From Apostichopus japonicus (taxonomy: Eukaryota > Echinodermata > Holothuroidea > Aspidochirotida > Stichopodidae): a stretch of DNA of 64,000 nt. The translations under genes were made by a program, and so were the position numbers. This document shows positions 21,801-36,800 of this stretch, in pieces; within the stretch, counting starts at the first letter, position 1; each line of letters starts with the position of its first letter. The notes beneath the pieces were generated by a model that made no database searches, was not told the DNA's origin, and saw only the letters and a list, made by a program, of their open reading frames with translations. The DNA lies in NCBI RefSeq assembly GCF_037975245.1, contig NC_092564.1, forward strand, positions 5,634,484-5,698,483, in the 5' to 3' direction.

Positions 21801-24800
21801 ACTGGTAACATTCTCGTACAGTGCCCCTCCCCCCATGACCCTCTCTAAGGTCATCACCCTCTTTGGAATCTACAGTACTATTCAGAAGCCTGACAGACAC
21901 ATATTTTAGCATGACTTAAATATTTTGAGTCACGCCTGGTATTACATTCTCTGTAGATTTTCGAAACCAGAGTCAAATCAACTAATTACCCTTTCATCTA
22001 CATACTATGCAGTATTTTGTTTTATACTATTTACTTAGCTCCTCGCTAATCTGTCTCCTCACAACCTTAGCACCTTGTTCTACCGTGCCTAGAATGTCCT
22101 GGTAACCTTTCAACACTGGGGTTAACCTCGAATATCTCAGCTTTCTTGTATTACTGTGTAAACCCAGAACTGTTGTAAATGGACCATCTGTCCACTTCCT
22201 TACATACATGCTACTGTATCATGAAACATAGTAGAATCAGGAATTTCGTATGTGAAAGAAGTATTTTTACAAGCGTGAAGTATTTGACATGTTCTCCTTC
22301 ATACTGATGAAAGGATATATATATGATGAAACTTTGATGTATTATTTGTTATTTCAGACATGGAATGTGCTAGCCCTGGACGGCAGTAACTGGCAGAGGG
22401 TTAATTTATTTGATTTTCAAACAGATATCGAGGTATGGCGGTTTAATTCTTGTTTCAATTTCTTCTACTCCTGTCGTGCTGACCTACATACCCTCATTAA
22501 TATGACATGTCAGAATATTACTGATTGTTAGATTATTCCATGACCGTTATCTGTTTTCAATTGAATGAACATTCATTCCAGGGATCATTTGGCCTTGTCC
22601 AATTAATTAATCTGCACAAGGAAAGCTGACTGTGATGTCGATATTAAACTCTTGCTTGATATTTCATTACAAAAGGCTTTTTACAATATGTGCAAATTTC
22701 TGCAAAAAAGTGAAAAGATGTATAGTTTGTTTTGTAAACAGAAATGAAGCATTTTATGATAAAACAAGATGTATAAATTGGTCAGTTTTTAAAAGAAAAT
22801 GTGAATGCTGAGTTATTACATGCACTTTTGAAAGGAGCAATTCTGGATGTTTACCGTTGGATTCAAGTTCTTGGGAGAAGTAGCCAGTGTAGAATTGTTT
22901 ATCTTTAGTGCGTGTGTGGGTGTGTGTGCGTGTGTTGATCATTCCTTCTGTCAGTATCCCCTTACTTACAAGATTGTTTCATCTATCATCAAAACCAAAA
23001 GTAAAGAAAGAATCATTCTTAAGACATGTTGACATTGGGAAGTTTCTCCATACAGCAAATAAGACCATATGACTCCACACAGAGACTATGTCACTGGGTA
23101 TACATTAATCAAATTACCATTATGTCCTTCATAGTATCATGGATGGCTCCAAGCAGTGTGTATGGCATGTTCTTGTTTTCCTCCCATAAATAGAAGCACA
23201 GAATATCTTGCTGACTATTAGCAGGCAGTATATTGTACATTCATGTGTCAGAGTATAGGACTCAAGGAATATTTTAAGTGTGGTACAACATAATGTGATT
23301 TATACAGAATTATACCACTGCCATATATTGCAAGGACGTATGTACAGTAGCACATGTGGTACATAGAACTATGTAGTTGTTAGTTCTCTATGAAATATCG
23401 AGATCAGTAACCTCTCCACGTACAGTAGCACATGTGGTACATAGAACTATGTAGTTGTTAGTTCTCTATGAAATATCGAGATCAGTAACCTCGCCACAAT
23501 GCTATGATTCAATCTGTAAACACAAAATTAGCTGACTCACTGTGCATCCATTGCAATAGAATATTGGTGGTATAAAGGTTTATAGTTTTAGAGTGTAAAT
23601 GGTGTTTAATTATGGTTCTTTGTAAATAGTTTTTGTCATTGTCTTTATTTTTATTTCTCGTTATTCTTTCTTTCGTCGTTTTTATTGACAGGGTCCGGTC
23701 GTCGCGAACATCTCAAAAAGGTGTGGTGGTTTTCTCAAAGTGCTCAGTCTGAGAGGATGTAAAAGTGTCACGGACGATGCCTTAAAGTGAGTGGTAGTTC
23801 CCACTGAATGCAATAGTGATGAACAGATTAGCAGTTTGTATGTCTGCCTGTTGCGGTATCTGTCTGTCTGTAGGGGAGATCTGAAACATCAAACACTTTA
23901 ACTTGTATACATCTGTCAAATCAGTACTGGGCAATATCGTATTTGACGTTTGCAAACCCATGAGCCAAATTGACTTGAATTACCAAAATAGTGAAGAAAA
24001 TTATGGACACTATTTTTTTCCTGCTAATTCCATTTTCCCTTGCTGTGAATTAAACATTAATCCTTCAAAGTTAGACTTTGCACCTGTTTGGCTACTGCTA
24101 TTAACAAGATGCTGTTATTGAATGGAAAACTATTTATGGTTGTGTAAGTTGGGACAGCTTTTTGGCAAAGCATATGTCCCCTCCTCATGGGGGCATTTGT
24201 TAATTCCATAAAGTAAAATTACATGCCAAAAGATGTTATCTGAAAGTGACATGTTTGTATGCTTCTCCATAAGCAGACAACATTTCTATCTTAATGTAGT
24301 CTGATATTCTTGTGTTGTGTTATGTTAAAAATAATAAAAATGTTATGACAATACTTTTTCTTTACTGTTATGATTTTACATTACTTAAAAAGCACTCTTA
24401 AACACAAACAACTTGCATTGGCCTATAGCCAACAGATATAAAAGAAGAAGAAGAAGATATTCTCGAAAATAGCTTGAAAAGCTTCTTTTTTTCTTTCTTT
24501 TTTTTGGGTGGCATATTCGCTTGAAACGATGTTCAGAGCAAGATAACTAATGCACAAGATAGGAGTTTGCTGATCATGTCTAAATCAATCGTTTTAATAC
24601 TTCATGGTTCGGTAAACTCCACACAAATCAAGTGGCAGGTCGAAATTACCCATGTCTTGATTTTAGTTGTTGAAATGTTGCATGGAGTTAATCAATAACT
24701 CTCAAGTCATGGGAGTATAAAGTAGTGGAAAGGGTCACAGTGTATTTATGTTATTACTATATACAGAACATTGATAGCCAGACAGTATTGGTCCTTACCC

Positions 24801-27800
24801 ACTCACTCATATGATAGAGGTCCTTGTGAAGAAAAGCTCCCCCAAACAGCTAAGAGAAATCTAGCTCTGTTTGGGAGAATCCTAATCTATATAAGTAGCT
24901 TCTGGGAGCTGTCAGTTTGTAAATCTGTGATGTCAAAGTTTTACAAGGTTCTGAAATCTTTACTTTCTCTGTGGTCTTCTTTTCATATTTTCAAGGTAAA
25001 ACGTTCACAGTGTTGACGTAGAAACCATTGCCATCATGTTGAGAGGTTACATATATTAGATTCAGCATTTTGCAAAATTGTAATAAATAGAGAAAAATGT
25101 TAAACAATTGAAGCGCTTGTGGTTTGATGATATCAGATGTTGGACTTCATCAGTCTGAAGTTCTTGTGTTTGAAAGAACATTAAATCTGTCATATCTCCC
25201 AAAATTGAATAAGATTTTCTTAACGGTTTGGGGAAGTTGTTTATAACGATTACAGTCTATCACAGAGATTAATAAAGATGGTTAGGTTTGTGTCTCCTTT
25301 GATATCTTTACATGATTATTTTTTGTCTTCGTTCCAGAACCTTCGCTGAGAATTGTAGGAACATAGAAGAGCTGAATCTGGATGACTGTAAGAGTATCAC
25401 GGACAGTACTGCAAACAGCCTCAGTAAATACAGCAAGAAACTAATGATATTAGATTTGGCGTCGTGCACAGCCATCAGTGACCAGACGCTAAAATCCATC
25501 AGGTATCCCAAACACTCTGTCTGAAGCATAAATATATTAGAGTCAGTAAATAGTTCAATGTTCGTACTAAGGCATGCTTGCACATGGTCGTCACACACCA
25601 GTGAGATTCATATCGCTTGCAGCTATGAAATGCCAATGTGTGAATAATTTGTTAAGGAACTAATATTAAACTGAAATCAAAAAAGGAGTTATTTTTGTTG
25701 GGTAGCTAGTCTGAGGCCAACATTGTCAACAGAGGTCATTGTCTAAAAATCTTGTAGACAGACCAAAGGTAAAGCTTGGGTAAAGATCATACTCAGTAGG
25801 TGTATCCGTCTTTTGAAGTACAAGAACTATAACCTTTTCACTGAAGGTCAAAGGTCATGTACCATCAGCACAGGTCAAAGTCTGACAACCATGTAAATGC
25901 AATAAAACTCCAGAAGTAGAACTTGTATCACGTTCAAACATGTGGCATGTAGATGTTTAGGTCGAAGGGTAGTTAGGTTAACGAAGGTGAAAGTCTTGAA
26001 GCTGTAAATAAACGAACTCATAAACTTCAGCATAGTTAAGCTTAATCCTTGGTTTGTATTTCCTCCTTGGTCAGCAAAGTTTGTATTAGTGCAAGTACCT
26101 TGCTGGTCATTTGAGGTCAGTACTCATTAACACAACAACAAAAAATCGGCAACGAATCAGTTAGCTAGTTGCCTATTTGGTTTAAGTTTAACACTCATGA
26201 ATGTCTGGAAGTAATTGGAAGGGTCAGAACAACCCCAAAAGTTTAGCATTTGCAACATCTTGAAATGAAGAGGCAAATGCAAATAACCTCTGATAATATA
26301 ACTGCATAGTACAAATGAATAAATGAAAGATTTTTTTGTCTCAATGCTGATATTTATATTTTTTGGTGTGTGTAGTCCTTGGCAAAGTGAACAATTTTGG
26401 TACCTTATTATAGATGCATGACTTGTAACATGCAAACATGAAGAGAAGGTTAATGGTACCATTTTTAGGATTTAGTTCAGATTGTTGATGTCACTGTACT
26501 ACATGTATGTAAAAGTCACAAGGTATTCGTTACTTAAACTGAATTTCTTGCGTACTTTGCTATATACAGAAAATTTACTCAAAATTTGTTTCTCTTTAAA
26601 ATGCAATGCAATCAAATTCACAGTTCGATCCATTTCTTGTCGACAGTACTTTATGTTTACTTTAAGTTTACTTTACGTTTACCTTACTTTACGTTTACCT
26701 TACATTTACCGTATGTTTATATTATGTTTACCGTACGTTTACTGTACGTTTACTTTACGTTTACCGTACGTTTACCATACGTTACTTTACATTTACCTTA
26801 CGTTTAGTTTACAATTAGTTTACGTTTACCATACGTTTAGTTTACGTTTACTGTACGTTTACCGTACATTTACCGTATGTTTACTTAATGTTTTTTGCTC
26901 CACAGTGATGGTTGTCCATTGTTATCACAACTGAACATTTCCTGGTGCAACCAGATAAGTGATAACGGTGTGGAAGCTTTAGCTCGCGGATGCAAAGATC
27001 TGAAAGTACTACGATGTAAAGGCTGCGTAATGGTAAGCAGTTAAGCTTCAAAGAGCAGGTTAGCTTTTAAAATTGCACTTCCCAGCAAGACTCACTCCAC
27101 GTGTGGTAATCCCAATGTCGGCGTAAATATTAGTCAGGACTTTGCAATCCTCTACGTCAGGCCTAGAATCACACAATGTTAGCCACTGCCAGTACTAAGA
27201 AAGTGAAATGGCAAAAAGTCAAGTTCTCACAGGCATTTTCCAGAGTGGCAACACACATCAGTACAGGCTTTTGAGAGCAGCCCAATATTATTTGCTGATT
27301 CTAAGCAAGTAATACAGGGCTTATGTTAGGTATGGAAACCATGCCGATTATCTTTGAGTGAAGATTGTTAACCAACTTACCATGTGTTGAAGCTCTTAAT
27401 GTCTACCAGCAGAAAATTGCTGGCATTCAGACAGGATATAGCCCAAATGTCAATTACTGATAACCGGTGATTAATCTGAATCGAATCTGTGGATAATTCC
27501 TGGAAAATGGTATCAGATAAGAGCAAAAGGGGAAAAGAATATATTTATGAAAATTTGACATAAAGCCACCATTAGAGAAGTGTGTTTTCTGCTCATGATA
27601 CTGAAATCCATGGCATTAGGGGTTCTAATGCAGAGCAAACATGGCCATCCCCTAGTGCCGCACTTAGCCTTGGACTGGTGAAAGAAAGGTCAGAGAAATT
27701 GCTAAGAATCTGTCAGCAATCTGATGCTGTTTGTTGAGACTATTTTCGGTAGTTTTGGGGTTTTGTGTTAGTTGGGGGAAAGGGGGTAGGGAGGCTGCTG

Positions 27801-30800
27801 GGAAGTGCCTGACAGCCACCTTGACCAATAGCAACTATGGCCATTCTTCCACAGTTGATAATCTATTTTACTTGATACATCATTTTGTTGATTATCATCT
27901 GTGGCCAGTAATAATTTCAAGTCACTAATGTGCACACAGTCCATACTTGTTAAACTTGTTTCATGTGAGAGTAATGTACCCTTAGTACGAGCGCGAAGGA
28001 TACACGACAATTTCGTGATTTTGTACGAAAACCTGCGTATGACCATGCATAAATTTTATTTCTTACTGTTTCTTTAGAGTACTATGAACTCTAAAGGTAA
28101 ATGGTTTCCTAGCAACAATGTTCCTTGTACTGACTGACTGTGTACTATCTTCATTGCATATCTCATAGCAGAGAGAGCCTTTGTCATAGACACTGCCTTT
28201 TTGATCCATTGAGAAGGTCTCATAATTTTCTCATCTAGGATCTAGGGCATATTTATTAATTAATTATTTAATTAATTAATTTGTTAACAAAACAGCCTGT
28301 AATTCCTGCAATTGGCAAAAGTGTGTATGTATATATTATCCTTCGTAATTCAACTGCTGAATGAATTATACAAGTGATAAGATTAGAATTGGCTACTGCA
28401 GCCTCCTGCTGCCTCTATTATAAGACATAAAAAACCATTTGTTTTATCATATTGAGGACTATTCATCTGTCCTTCTACCTCGTACTTTTGCAGACATGGC
28501 AATGCATTAATTTAAAAACAGGTTTGAGGGCATTTTATGACAAGTGTGCAAGTTATGCCATTGAGTATTAAAGCTTGTGGAGATATTTACTGAAGTCACA
28601 GCAAATCAGAATATAAAAGTTTAAAACATCTAAAAAAAATTTAAAACGTGTAGACGACAAAAGGGAACGATTAAAGCAAAGTTTGATTGATGTTCTTTCT
28701 GCAGATAACAGACGACAGCCTACTTCATTTAGGTTTACACAGCCCTAAATTAACCACTCTTAATTTACATAATTGTGTGGTAAGTACAATAAGCAATAAA
28801 CATACATCTCGTTTCTTTTCCTTCTTTGTCTTTTTTGGGTTTTTTTAAATTCCAAATTCATCATGCGGATTCTTTCTTACATAGGACTGACTATACAGAC
28901 CAACCGGGTTATTAACACAGGCTTAATTGTCTTAATTGGTAAAACCTTAAAGTTACGGTGACGAAAAAAAAAAATTGGGTTTGCTCATGTAGTAACTTTT
29001 ACGTGAAAAATGTTGTGTACTGCGTTATAAAACTCCTGCATGAGCTGACCTATGAGAGGTTGATGCAGTATGATAATTAACACTCAAGCTGTGTCCGTAG
29101 TCACATTATGTAGTCATATTATGTGCAAAAGTCCTAGAAAAATGTCGGAAAATTACCCAAAAGGAGAGAAGAAATGGAAGTCAAAATCATGGCATATTTC
29201 TGCATTTGATAGGCTAAAATAACAACTTTGACAAGAATCTTCCACTCTGTCAGTACACTATGTCATGAACTTACCTTCAATTCTGTCACATCAAAGGCCA
29301 AAGTCAGGCTGATAAATATTATATATAAATATATATATATATATCTAAGAGATTCGTCCTATCAAATTGTGGGGAATGTCACCCCAATATTGGAATGTAA
29401 GAAGTTAGTGGAAGGACATTTTGTGATAAAACATCAAAGAATTGCCAACTGAATATTTCAGCGACCAGCCGCAAGTGTCGACAAGCTAAAGACAACCATG
29501 CATTGCAGGGTTTCATCGGTCTTCCATCTATTAAAGAACCACTTTGAACTGGCCGGGCACATCACAACTGTAAACATTCAGTAGACATGACATTTTGAGG
29601 GACGACATTTATCCTTGAAAAAGAAAAGAATGGAATGATGTGCTGTGATCTGCTGGAACTTTGATATCATCAGGTGCTATTTTGTTTCCGTCCATTTATT
29701 TCTGCAGAACATTAGCGATGATGGCATGCAGGATATGGCGAGAGGCTGTACAAACTTGAAATCACTGTGCTTGTCCGGGTGTCTGCACCTGACTGACAAA
29801 TCTCTTATATCGCTTAGCAACTACTGCCATAGTCTAAGGTCAGATTTTCTGTACAACTTAAAAAGTAACTGTGCTGTGTGCTTTTGATATTTAAGCTTTG
29901 TCTGCTGATCATGTAACTCGTTAATCTGTTGCATTGGTCCCTCAACGGATCATTAAAGCAGGGTTTCCATTGAATGTTAAATTTGTTGATGAATCTAATC
30001 GAACTTCCAAAGTGTAATCGCGTCTATTGGTGATTAATCAATTACGACTATCAGCACTAATACAATACCATTAGATGTACCTATTGGCTGAGCCTAACTG
30101 TTTGTGAGATTTTGAGAGCATTGGTATCTTCATCAAGTGATTAGCTTAATTACTACCTTTTTGGGGGAGACTAAATGGGCTTTATAACATCGATAAGGAA
30201 AAATTCACAGCTATTTTGGTTACTTAACTGAAACATCGCTCAATCTGTTACCAAACGGGCGAGTTCTGTATGAAATCAGTTATGAAAGGCAACCTAATTG
30301 CCTCTGCATTTTACAAAGTAGGCTCACTGGTTAGTAAAATACTTTCCTTTGAGCCTAGGTTTACTGCAAGCTCTGCAGAGCGGTGACTAACAATGGTATT
30401 ATTAAGTTAAACTTAATTAGTTGGAGGAGTTGGCTGTCATCCTACTTATGTTTCCATGGCAACAATTCAATACGACTGAAAAATATTATGAAGTCTAAGT
30501 TCTCTTCTCGGAGCGTATGTGTCATCATATGTAGGCTCGATCTTACGAGCGAAACCGCAAGGTATGTTGCAAATTTATTCTGCTTGGTTTGCAGATGGAA
30601 AAACAGTCAAATAAAGGTGGACGAAAGTAAGAGACATGGATATCATTATGAAGTCTGAATTTTCTTCATGAATGGTTTTTGGAAACGTAATCTTTCAGAC
30701 TAGGCTTAGTGCAGACTGTTCGCATCATAGAACATCAAGTGTTATTATTAAGTTACATAGTCTGAAGAATGTGCTGCTCCTATTTAAGTTTCCATGGCAA

Positions 30801-33800
30801 CTATCAAGTAAAGACAGTTTATTCTTACAAAGTCTGAATTGTGCTCCTCCAATTAGTCAAGGGTTAATAGAAGATTTTTTTAAATTTCAGTATAATAAAA
30901 TTTGTGAAATGACAAAATTTGTGAAAATGATAAGTGGGTACAGCAGTCTGCAGACACACCTCAACACTGTTTACTATAATGTTTTAGGTCTCTATTTCGT
31001 AGGTCAATTTCTGTACTAATTTTCTAATTAGTTCTCATGACTGTGCTGGGGTCTTAATTTTCAAATTACCTTAATTTTCTTCTCCTGTATAATCCTTTAC
31101 CAAGAGAGCTTACAGCAAGCATCACCTCAAAGATGTTTTATCTACAGTCAGTGATAATACTTGAAAACACAAAGGCAATTGCTTATAGCAGCTGGTTGCT
31201 TTTCGTCACTAAATTGATACAGCCCTAGTCCATTTTGTAACAGTTTAAGTAATGTTTTCTGTTGGAATAGCAGTCATAGCAGTGAACTCTTCCATGACGA
31301 TGCCATGACCTATTAAGTCTCCCCCTCTCCCCCCCCCCCCAAACAAAAAGGTGGTATTTAAGTTAATCCCTTGATGAAGATACCATTGCACTCCTACATC
31401 TTACACACAGTTAGGCTCAGCCTAGGTATTACACCACTAACATCACGCAATAAACACAGAGGTCGCAGAATTTCTCACGTCATCAATGGAGAATGAAATG
31501 ACATAATTTCCTTTGGTCAGTGGCAATAGTAACATGGAAACTTGGGCTTAGGGGACAGTTTTTGTGCTCCTTTAGCATATATGAGTGAGGCAGTTATGTG
31601 ACACAAAAGAGTTACGTTGGGGAATGTAAGCTTATATTGATAGTGCTAGACATTACCGTGCATCACGATCAGTGTAACAGACATGCAGCATGCCATTGCG
31701 TGATGATAATGTAAACCATATTGTAAAAACTGAACTATGTACTTGAATCACAATTGAAAGTCTAATTCCTATTGTATGAGTTCCAAAATAAAGAAGTTGC
31801 CAAACCCATAGAATGGCACGTACTGAGACCTTATCTGTCAGCTTAACGAACTGAAATATTTTGATAACATTTTCACTGTTTTTAGCTAATCTCTTTTTTT
31901 TTCTTTGATTTCAGAACACTTGAAGTCTCTGGTTGTTGTCAGTTTTCTGATAGTGGATTCCAAGCCCTTGCCAGGGTTAGTTTCAGAATTTGAAAGCAAT
32001 TCTTTGGCTCGCTTGTAATATATGTTTCATTATTGAGCTTCCTTGTTATATTTGCTGTTCTGTGACTCTCTCTTTGTCGGTTAGCTTCTGTCAGGTCAAC
32101 TCTGTGCGAATGAAAATAGCCAGCTTCTGCGTATTGGTTGGTTTATTGTGCTGTTATGTGTCTGTATGTCTGTCTGTCTGGCTGTTTATCTGTCTCTTTG
32201 TCAGTTACTTATGGTCAACTCTCTATGGATGAAGACTACTGGCTTCTGTGTATGGATTGGTATATTTAGTGTGTGGCATATTTAATATAGACAAATTTAA
32301 AGTGTCAGGTTAAATTGGCAAGAATATTTTTATGAATATTCTTTGGGAAGGGTCAATAATCAGGACCCTATTTGGAGTGTCCATCTAGTGGGATGAACTA
32401 TTATCCCTTAAAATATTAATCTATTTTTCAAGGATTTCCCTCTGCAGGGATGTTTTTCTCTGTGTGTAACTAATTTTTTTATTCTTTTTTCTTTGCAAAT
32501 CCGTAAGACCTGCTCAGAGTTAAGAAAGATGGACCTTGAAGAGTGTGTGCTGGTAAGAAATATTTCAGATTTTCTTTGCATCGTAACAACTTTCCAGTCA
32601 TCACAATTTGCTCTACACGAGGTGTGTCGTGCCATTCCACCTCAAAATTGTGTCAGTATCGCCCCAATATATGACAGAAAGAAAAGAAATGTTCACTTCA
32701 GTCAAAGCTTTTTATCCAAGCTTGCCCTACATGCACAATTGTCTGAAGGAAGAGGACAAGAAAATTGTGAGGTTCAAAATCTCCATAAAAGCACTTCATG
32801 GAAATGATTAGCAATTCTAACAGGCTGAAATTTGGGGCCAACTTCAGAGATGTCCGTTTAAAAAATTCAAATTGTAGTAGCTGGAAAGGTTAAGTCACTA
32901 TCATTAAAAGTGCTTTCTTTTGGGTAATATTCCTATTTATTTTCTCGGACAATGGAGAATGTCGTGTGCCGTCAGTAGAAATAGAAGCTAGGGCTAAGTG
33001 GACAGGTTTAGATCCTGTCAGGACATACGATGTTTCATGAATCTTTGATGTTGTTTTGTGATGAATTGACAGTTTTTCCCTCAATATGTATGTATGTATG
33101 TATTTTAGATCCTCCTGCAAGCAGGAACTCGTAAAGAAGCCATCATTGGCTTATCAAAGCCGCAAGCTGACCGAAGTCAGTCTCTTAGATTCATATTTAA
33201 CGTCCATGATTATGAATTGTCAACAACTCTGTAACTGGACGACATACATTAATCTGGGAGTGACTCAAACTCGGGACCTTATGATTGAAAGGTATCGGCG
33301 TTTACCACTGACCTTACACTCCTACTGATATAGCTTGCTCAAGCCTGTGATATTTGATTTGATTGATGATTGAATTAAAACAACTAATGATTGATTGGTT
33401 AGATTGATAGTTAAATGAAAACAGGTCATTTAAAGCTTTAATGTGGAAAAGTTATGACAATACAAAAGCACCAAGTAATGAGTATAACAAAAAATACTCA
33501 TTTTTGGTCTGAGAGTGTTTTCCAAACTTTGCATCTCTGTTCATTTTATGTTTGACAATCATTTGCTAACAGTTGGTGCATTTTATGGTACTATTTGATA
33601 AATTTGTGTTGACAACTTTATTACTTTACAGTAATCATTTATCCCATTGCACTTGCTATAACTTGACGATCTAACTTTAAGATAAATCATAAAAATGATT
33701 TATCTTTTACCAGAGAAGTTTGTAACACATCACATCGAGAGGCTCAGACACTCCAAAAGGGGGTCTAATCTCTCCAATGTCATTTAAACAGGTCACTCCC

Positions 33801-36800
33801 ATTATGTCAATTCTGTAACTATAAAGCCAATCACAGTGTGTCATTTAGTTGACACACCTTCTCAATAGAAAGCCAAGGTCACGTCTAGACAGTGTACCAA
33901 CGAGAATGATTAGTTAGATTGTTGACTTAGATCTGTAAACACCAAAGCACTTTATCTTTGAGTTAAATACACTAGGTTAGTTTAGATACATGAGACAATT
34001 TATTTTTTTATTTTTTATATGTTAAAAAGACATGTAAATTACCAAACTTACAAAGTTCGTAGGAACCACTATTTTATGTGGAATGCCGTACGTGACAAAA
34101 TGTTAAGCTAATATGAATGTTTAGGGTAATTTGAATGTATTGTTATTGTGTTGATATTCTGTAGCAGTATTTCATTTCATCATATTACAGATGTATGTGT
34201 TGCCAAAGTCAGAAGAGACATAAAAACATCAATTCACCTGTTTAGGCCAATAATAATAATATTATGTCTTTACAGGACGTTGTTGTACTTTGTAGTGTTA
34301 AGTTTCCCTTTGGGCAGAACTTTGAGCGCAAAGTGTATTGTTAGATTACAACAGTTGTTTCGTATCTCTCAAGAGAGATATCGGTTACTATGTGTCAAAG
34401 ATTAGTCTTTCTTTGCAGTATTTAATCATCACTTAGCCTACAATACATTCACAGTACATGTACCTGAGCCTAGCCGAATTTGCATATTACGTATCATTGA
34501 AATATTGTTAGCCTGCACACATTTACTGTGTGTCAGGTTATGGAGTTCCAGATGTTGTCAAAACTTTTCAAATTTTTTCAGTGGCTTTGTTTTTTACTTT
34601 GACCATTTGAATATGTGTGAGCTTGTTTTTGGAGGATTAAAACTTTTCCTTTTTGCTCATGACAGATCATGAAGTGATAAAAACAATATAAGTTTTGGTA
34701 AATTTTAGTAGTTCCCAGAAAAAAACTTGTTTATAGTATATTGCACACGACCCCATTGTTTATTTCTATTTCAATTGGGGTGTATTAGCCTTCTGTTGAT
34801 ATGGTTAGTATATGTAGCTGGTGTATCCCCCCCCCCTTTTCTTACATGTTACATCAATACTTTGTTCCAACTAACTGTTAACTGATATCATTTCTATAGT
34901 TGAGGTTACTACTTATATTAAGGGGTCCCTGTATTAACATTCCCCTCAAGATCATAGCTGAGCACTGTCTCCTAAATCGACTAAAGCAAGTCTTGATTTC
35001 ATGCGACCTACTGAATGGGCTGTTAGTGAGTGATTTCTGTGGCATACAGTTATTAAACTCAATGGAGAAGTCCCATTGACTTACTGTGTAAAAGTAAAAA
35101 GATTGTTGAAGTTCATGCGAAGGGCAAATCAACACAAGAACTATCTCACCAAGATTTATGTTTGTGGTTAGATGGTAGATACTTTGTTAATATATACACA
35201 TGTCAGCTGAAACTCAGGGGAAGTGTAAAGATCGCCGAATCCGGCAACGGCATTGCGAAGGACGAATCAAACAAAATCTCCCCAAGAATTGTGGGATAAC
35301 CAAATTTTCATATGACCTGCCATTGAAATATTGTTTTAGTTTGTCAATGATTAGGTTAATAAAGGGTTGATTGTACCTCAGGCTAACCATATATGCATAT
35401 GACCTTCCATTGAAATATTGTTTTAGCTTTAATGATTAGATGAACTGTTGATTGTCCTTTTATTTTTAACCAAAATGAATTACTTCATAGCTGTTGTGAA
35501 GAGTATACAGTATATAGTAGTTACAAAGATTAAGATATGATTGGGTCTTGTTCAAAAATAGATAAAAGTTTGTACCCATTGAATCATGGAACTAGAAGAA
35601 TCAACAGTTATTTTGCATGTCACATTGTGATTACTGAAGCAGAAATTTACCTGCGTAGAAAACATTTTTTGTTATATTTGCCTTGCCAGATATTTGTGTC
35701 TTTATAAAACTTAATAAACTTGTTATTTTGCTTTTGCATTTTTCTTACTTTTAGATTTCAGATGCATCTCTGATTCACTTAGCTATCGGCTGTCCAAATA
35801 TAGAAACCCTGGTGAGATTCGCTTTCTTAATTAACCCCTGCCCTCCCCCCCCCCCTCTACAGAAAACCTCCCAACCTTCTCCCAACAGCTGAAGGCTCAT
35901 TAACCTTTGCAATCGTGCTGGCGTGGGTGTAGGTTTGCGTGATTGAGACGGCTAATTTGTAAACAGGGGATCTCAAGAAGCACAAGTTGAGTCACTGTCA
36001 TACTTGGTAGGTACATGCCCCAGGATGTGTAGGTGTGCCCTATTGTTTGTGGTGCCCATCTCATGAATATTAATGAATGGGCCGGGCTGGACATAAAATT
36101 CTTAAAGTGTCAATATCTCTTCAACAGTATGTCCGACTTAGTTCATACATGGTGTGGTGATGTAACTACATAGTAAGTATAAGATCTTTGCAAAAACAAC
36201 TTTTGACTCCTGAAATATTCATGAGTTGGTGGGGCTTAAAGTCTCAATACGTGTTTGCTGATGAATTTCGGAAAACAAACTTCCGAAGCAGATTCAATGT
36301 TTCTTATTCTAATTCCATCTATTTTTAAATATGCTGTCTGTTGTCTTTCTTGAACGAGTCCTGTTGACCAGTTTATGAAATCATTCATCCTTGCAGACAT
36401 TATCCCATTGTGAGCTCATCACAGATGAGGGTATACGCCACATTGGTACCAGTGCATGTGCAACAGAAGTACTCAAAGTCATAGAACTAGACAACTGTCC
36501 TCTGATAACCGACGCCTCCCTTGAACATCTGATGGGTTGCCATGGGTTACAGAGAATTGAGCTCTACGACTGTCAGCTCATAACGAAGGCTGGCATCAGA
36601 AGACTAGAGGTGAGTTTGAGTAGAGGAAAGAGAAGCCATTTGCCAGTCACTTCAGACCGCATGAAAGAACAGTGTACATCGCTCTTTTAAAAGTGATCAG
36701 TTTCGACCTGAAATGTGCCGAGAAAGTCAAATCATGAACGCTTAAAATTCAACTAGCAGTTTACCACCACCCTCAGTGTTAGTTTCCCCACCACCGAGAC

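Noticed and set aside
26482-26934. 150-codon open frame with YVYLTLRLPY-type repeats
   Set aside because: It is the GTTTAC minisatellite read as protein and runs through a real splice acceptor into exon 7 in the wrong frame.
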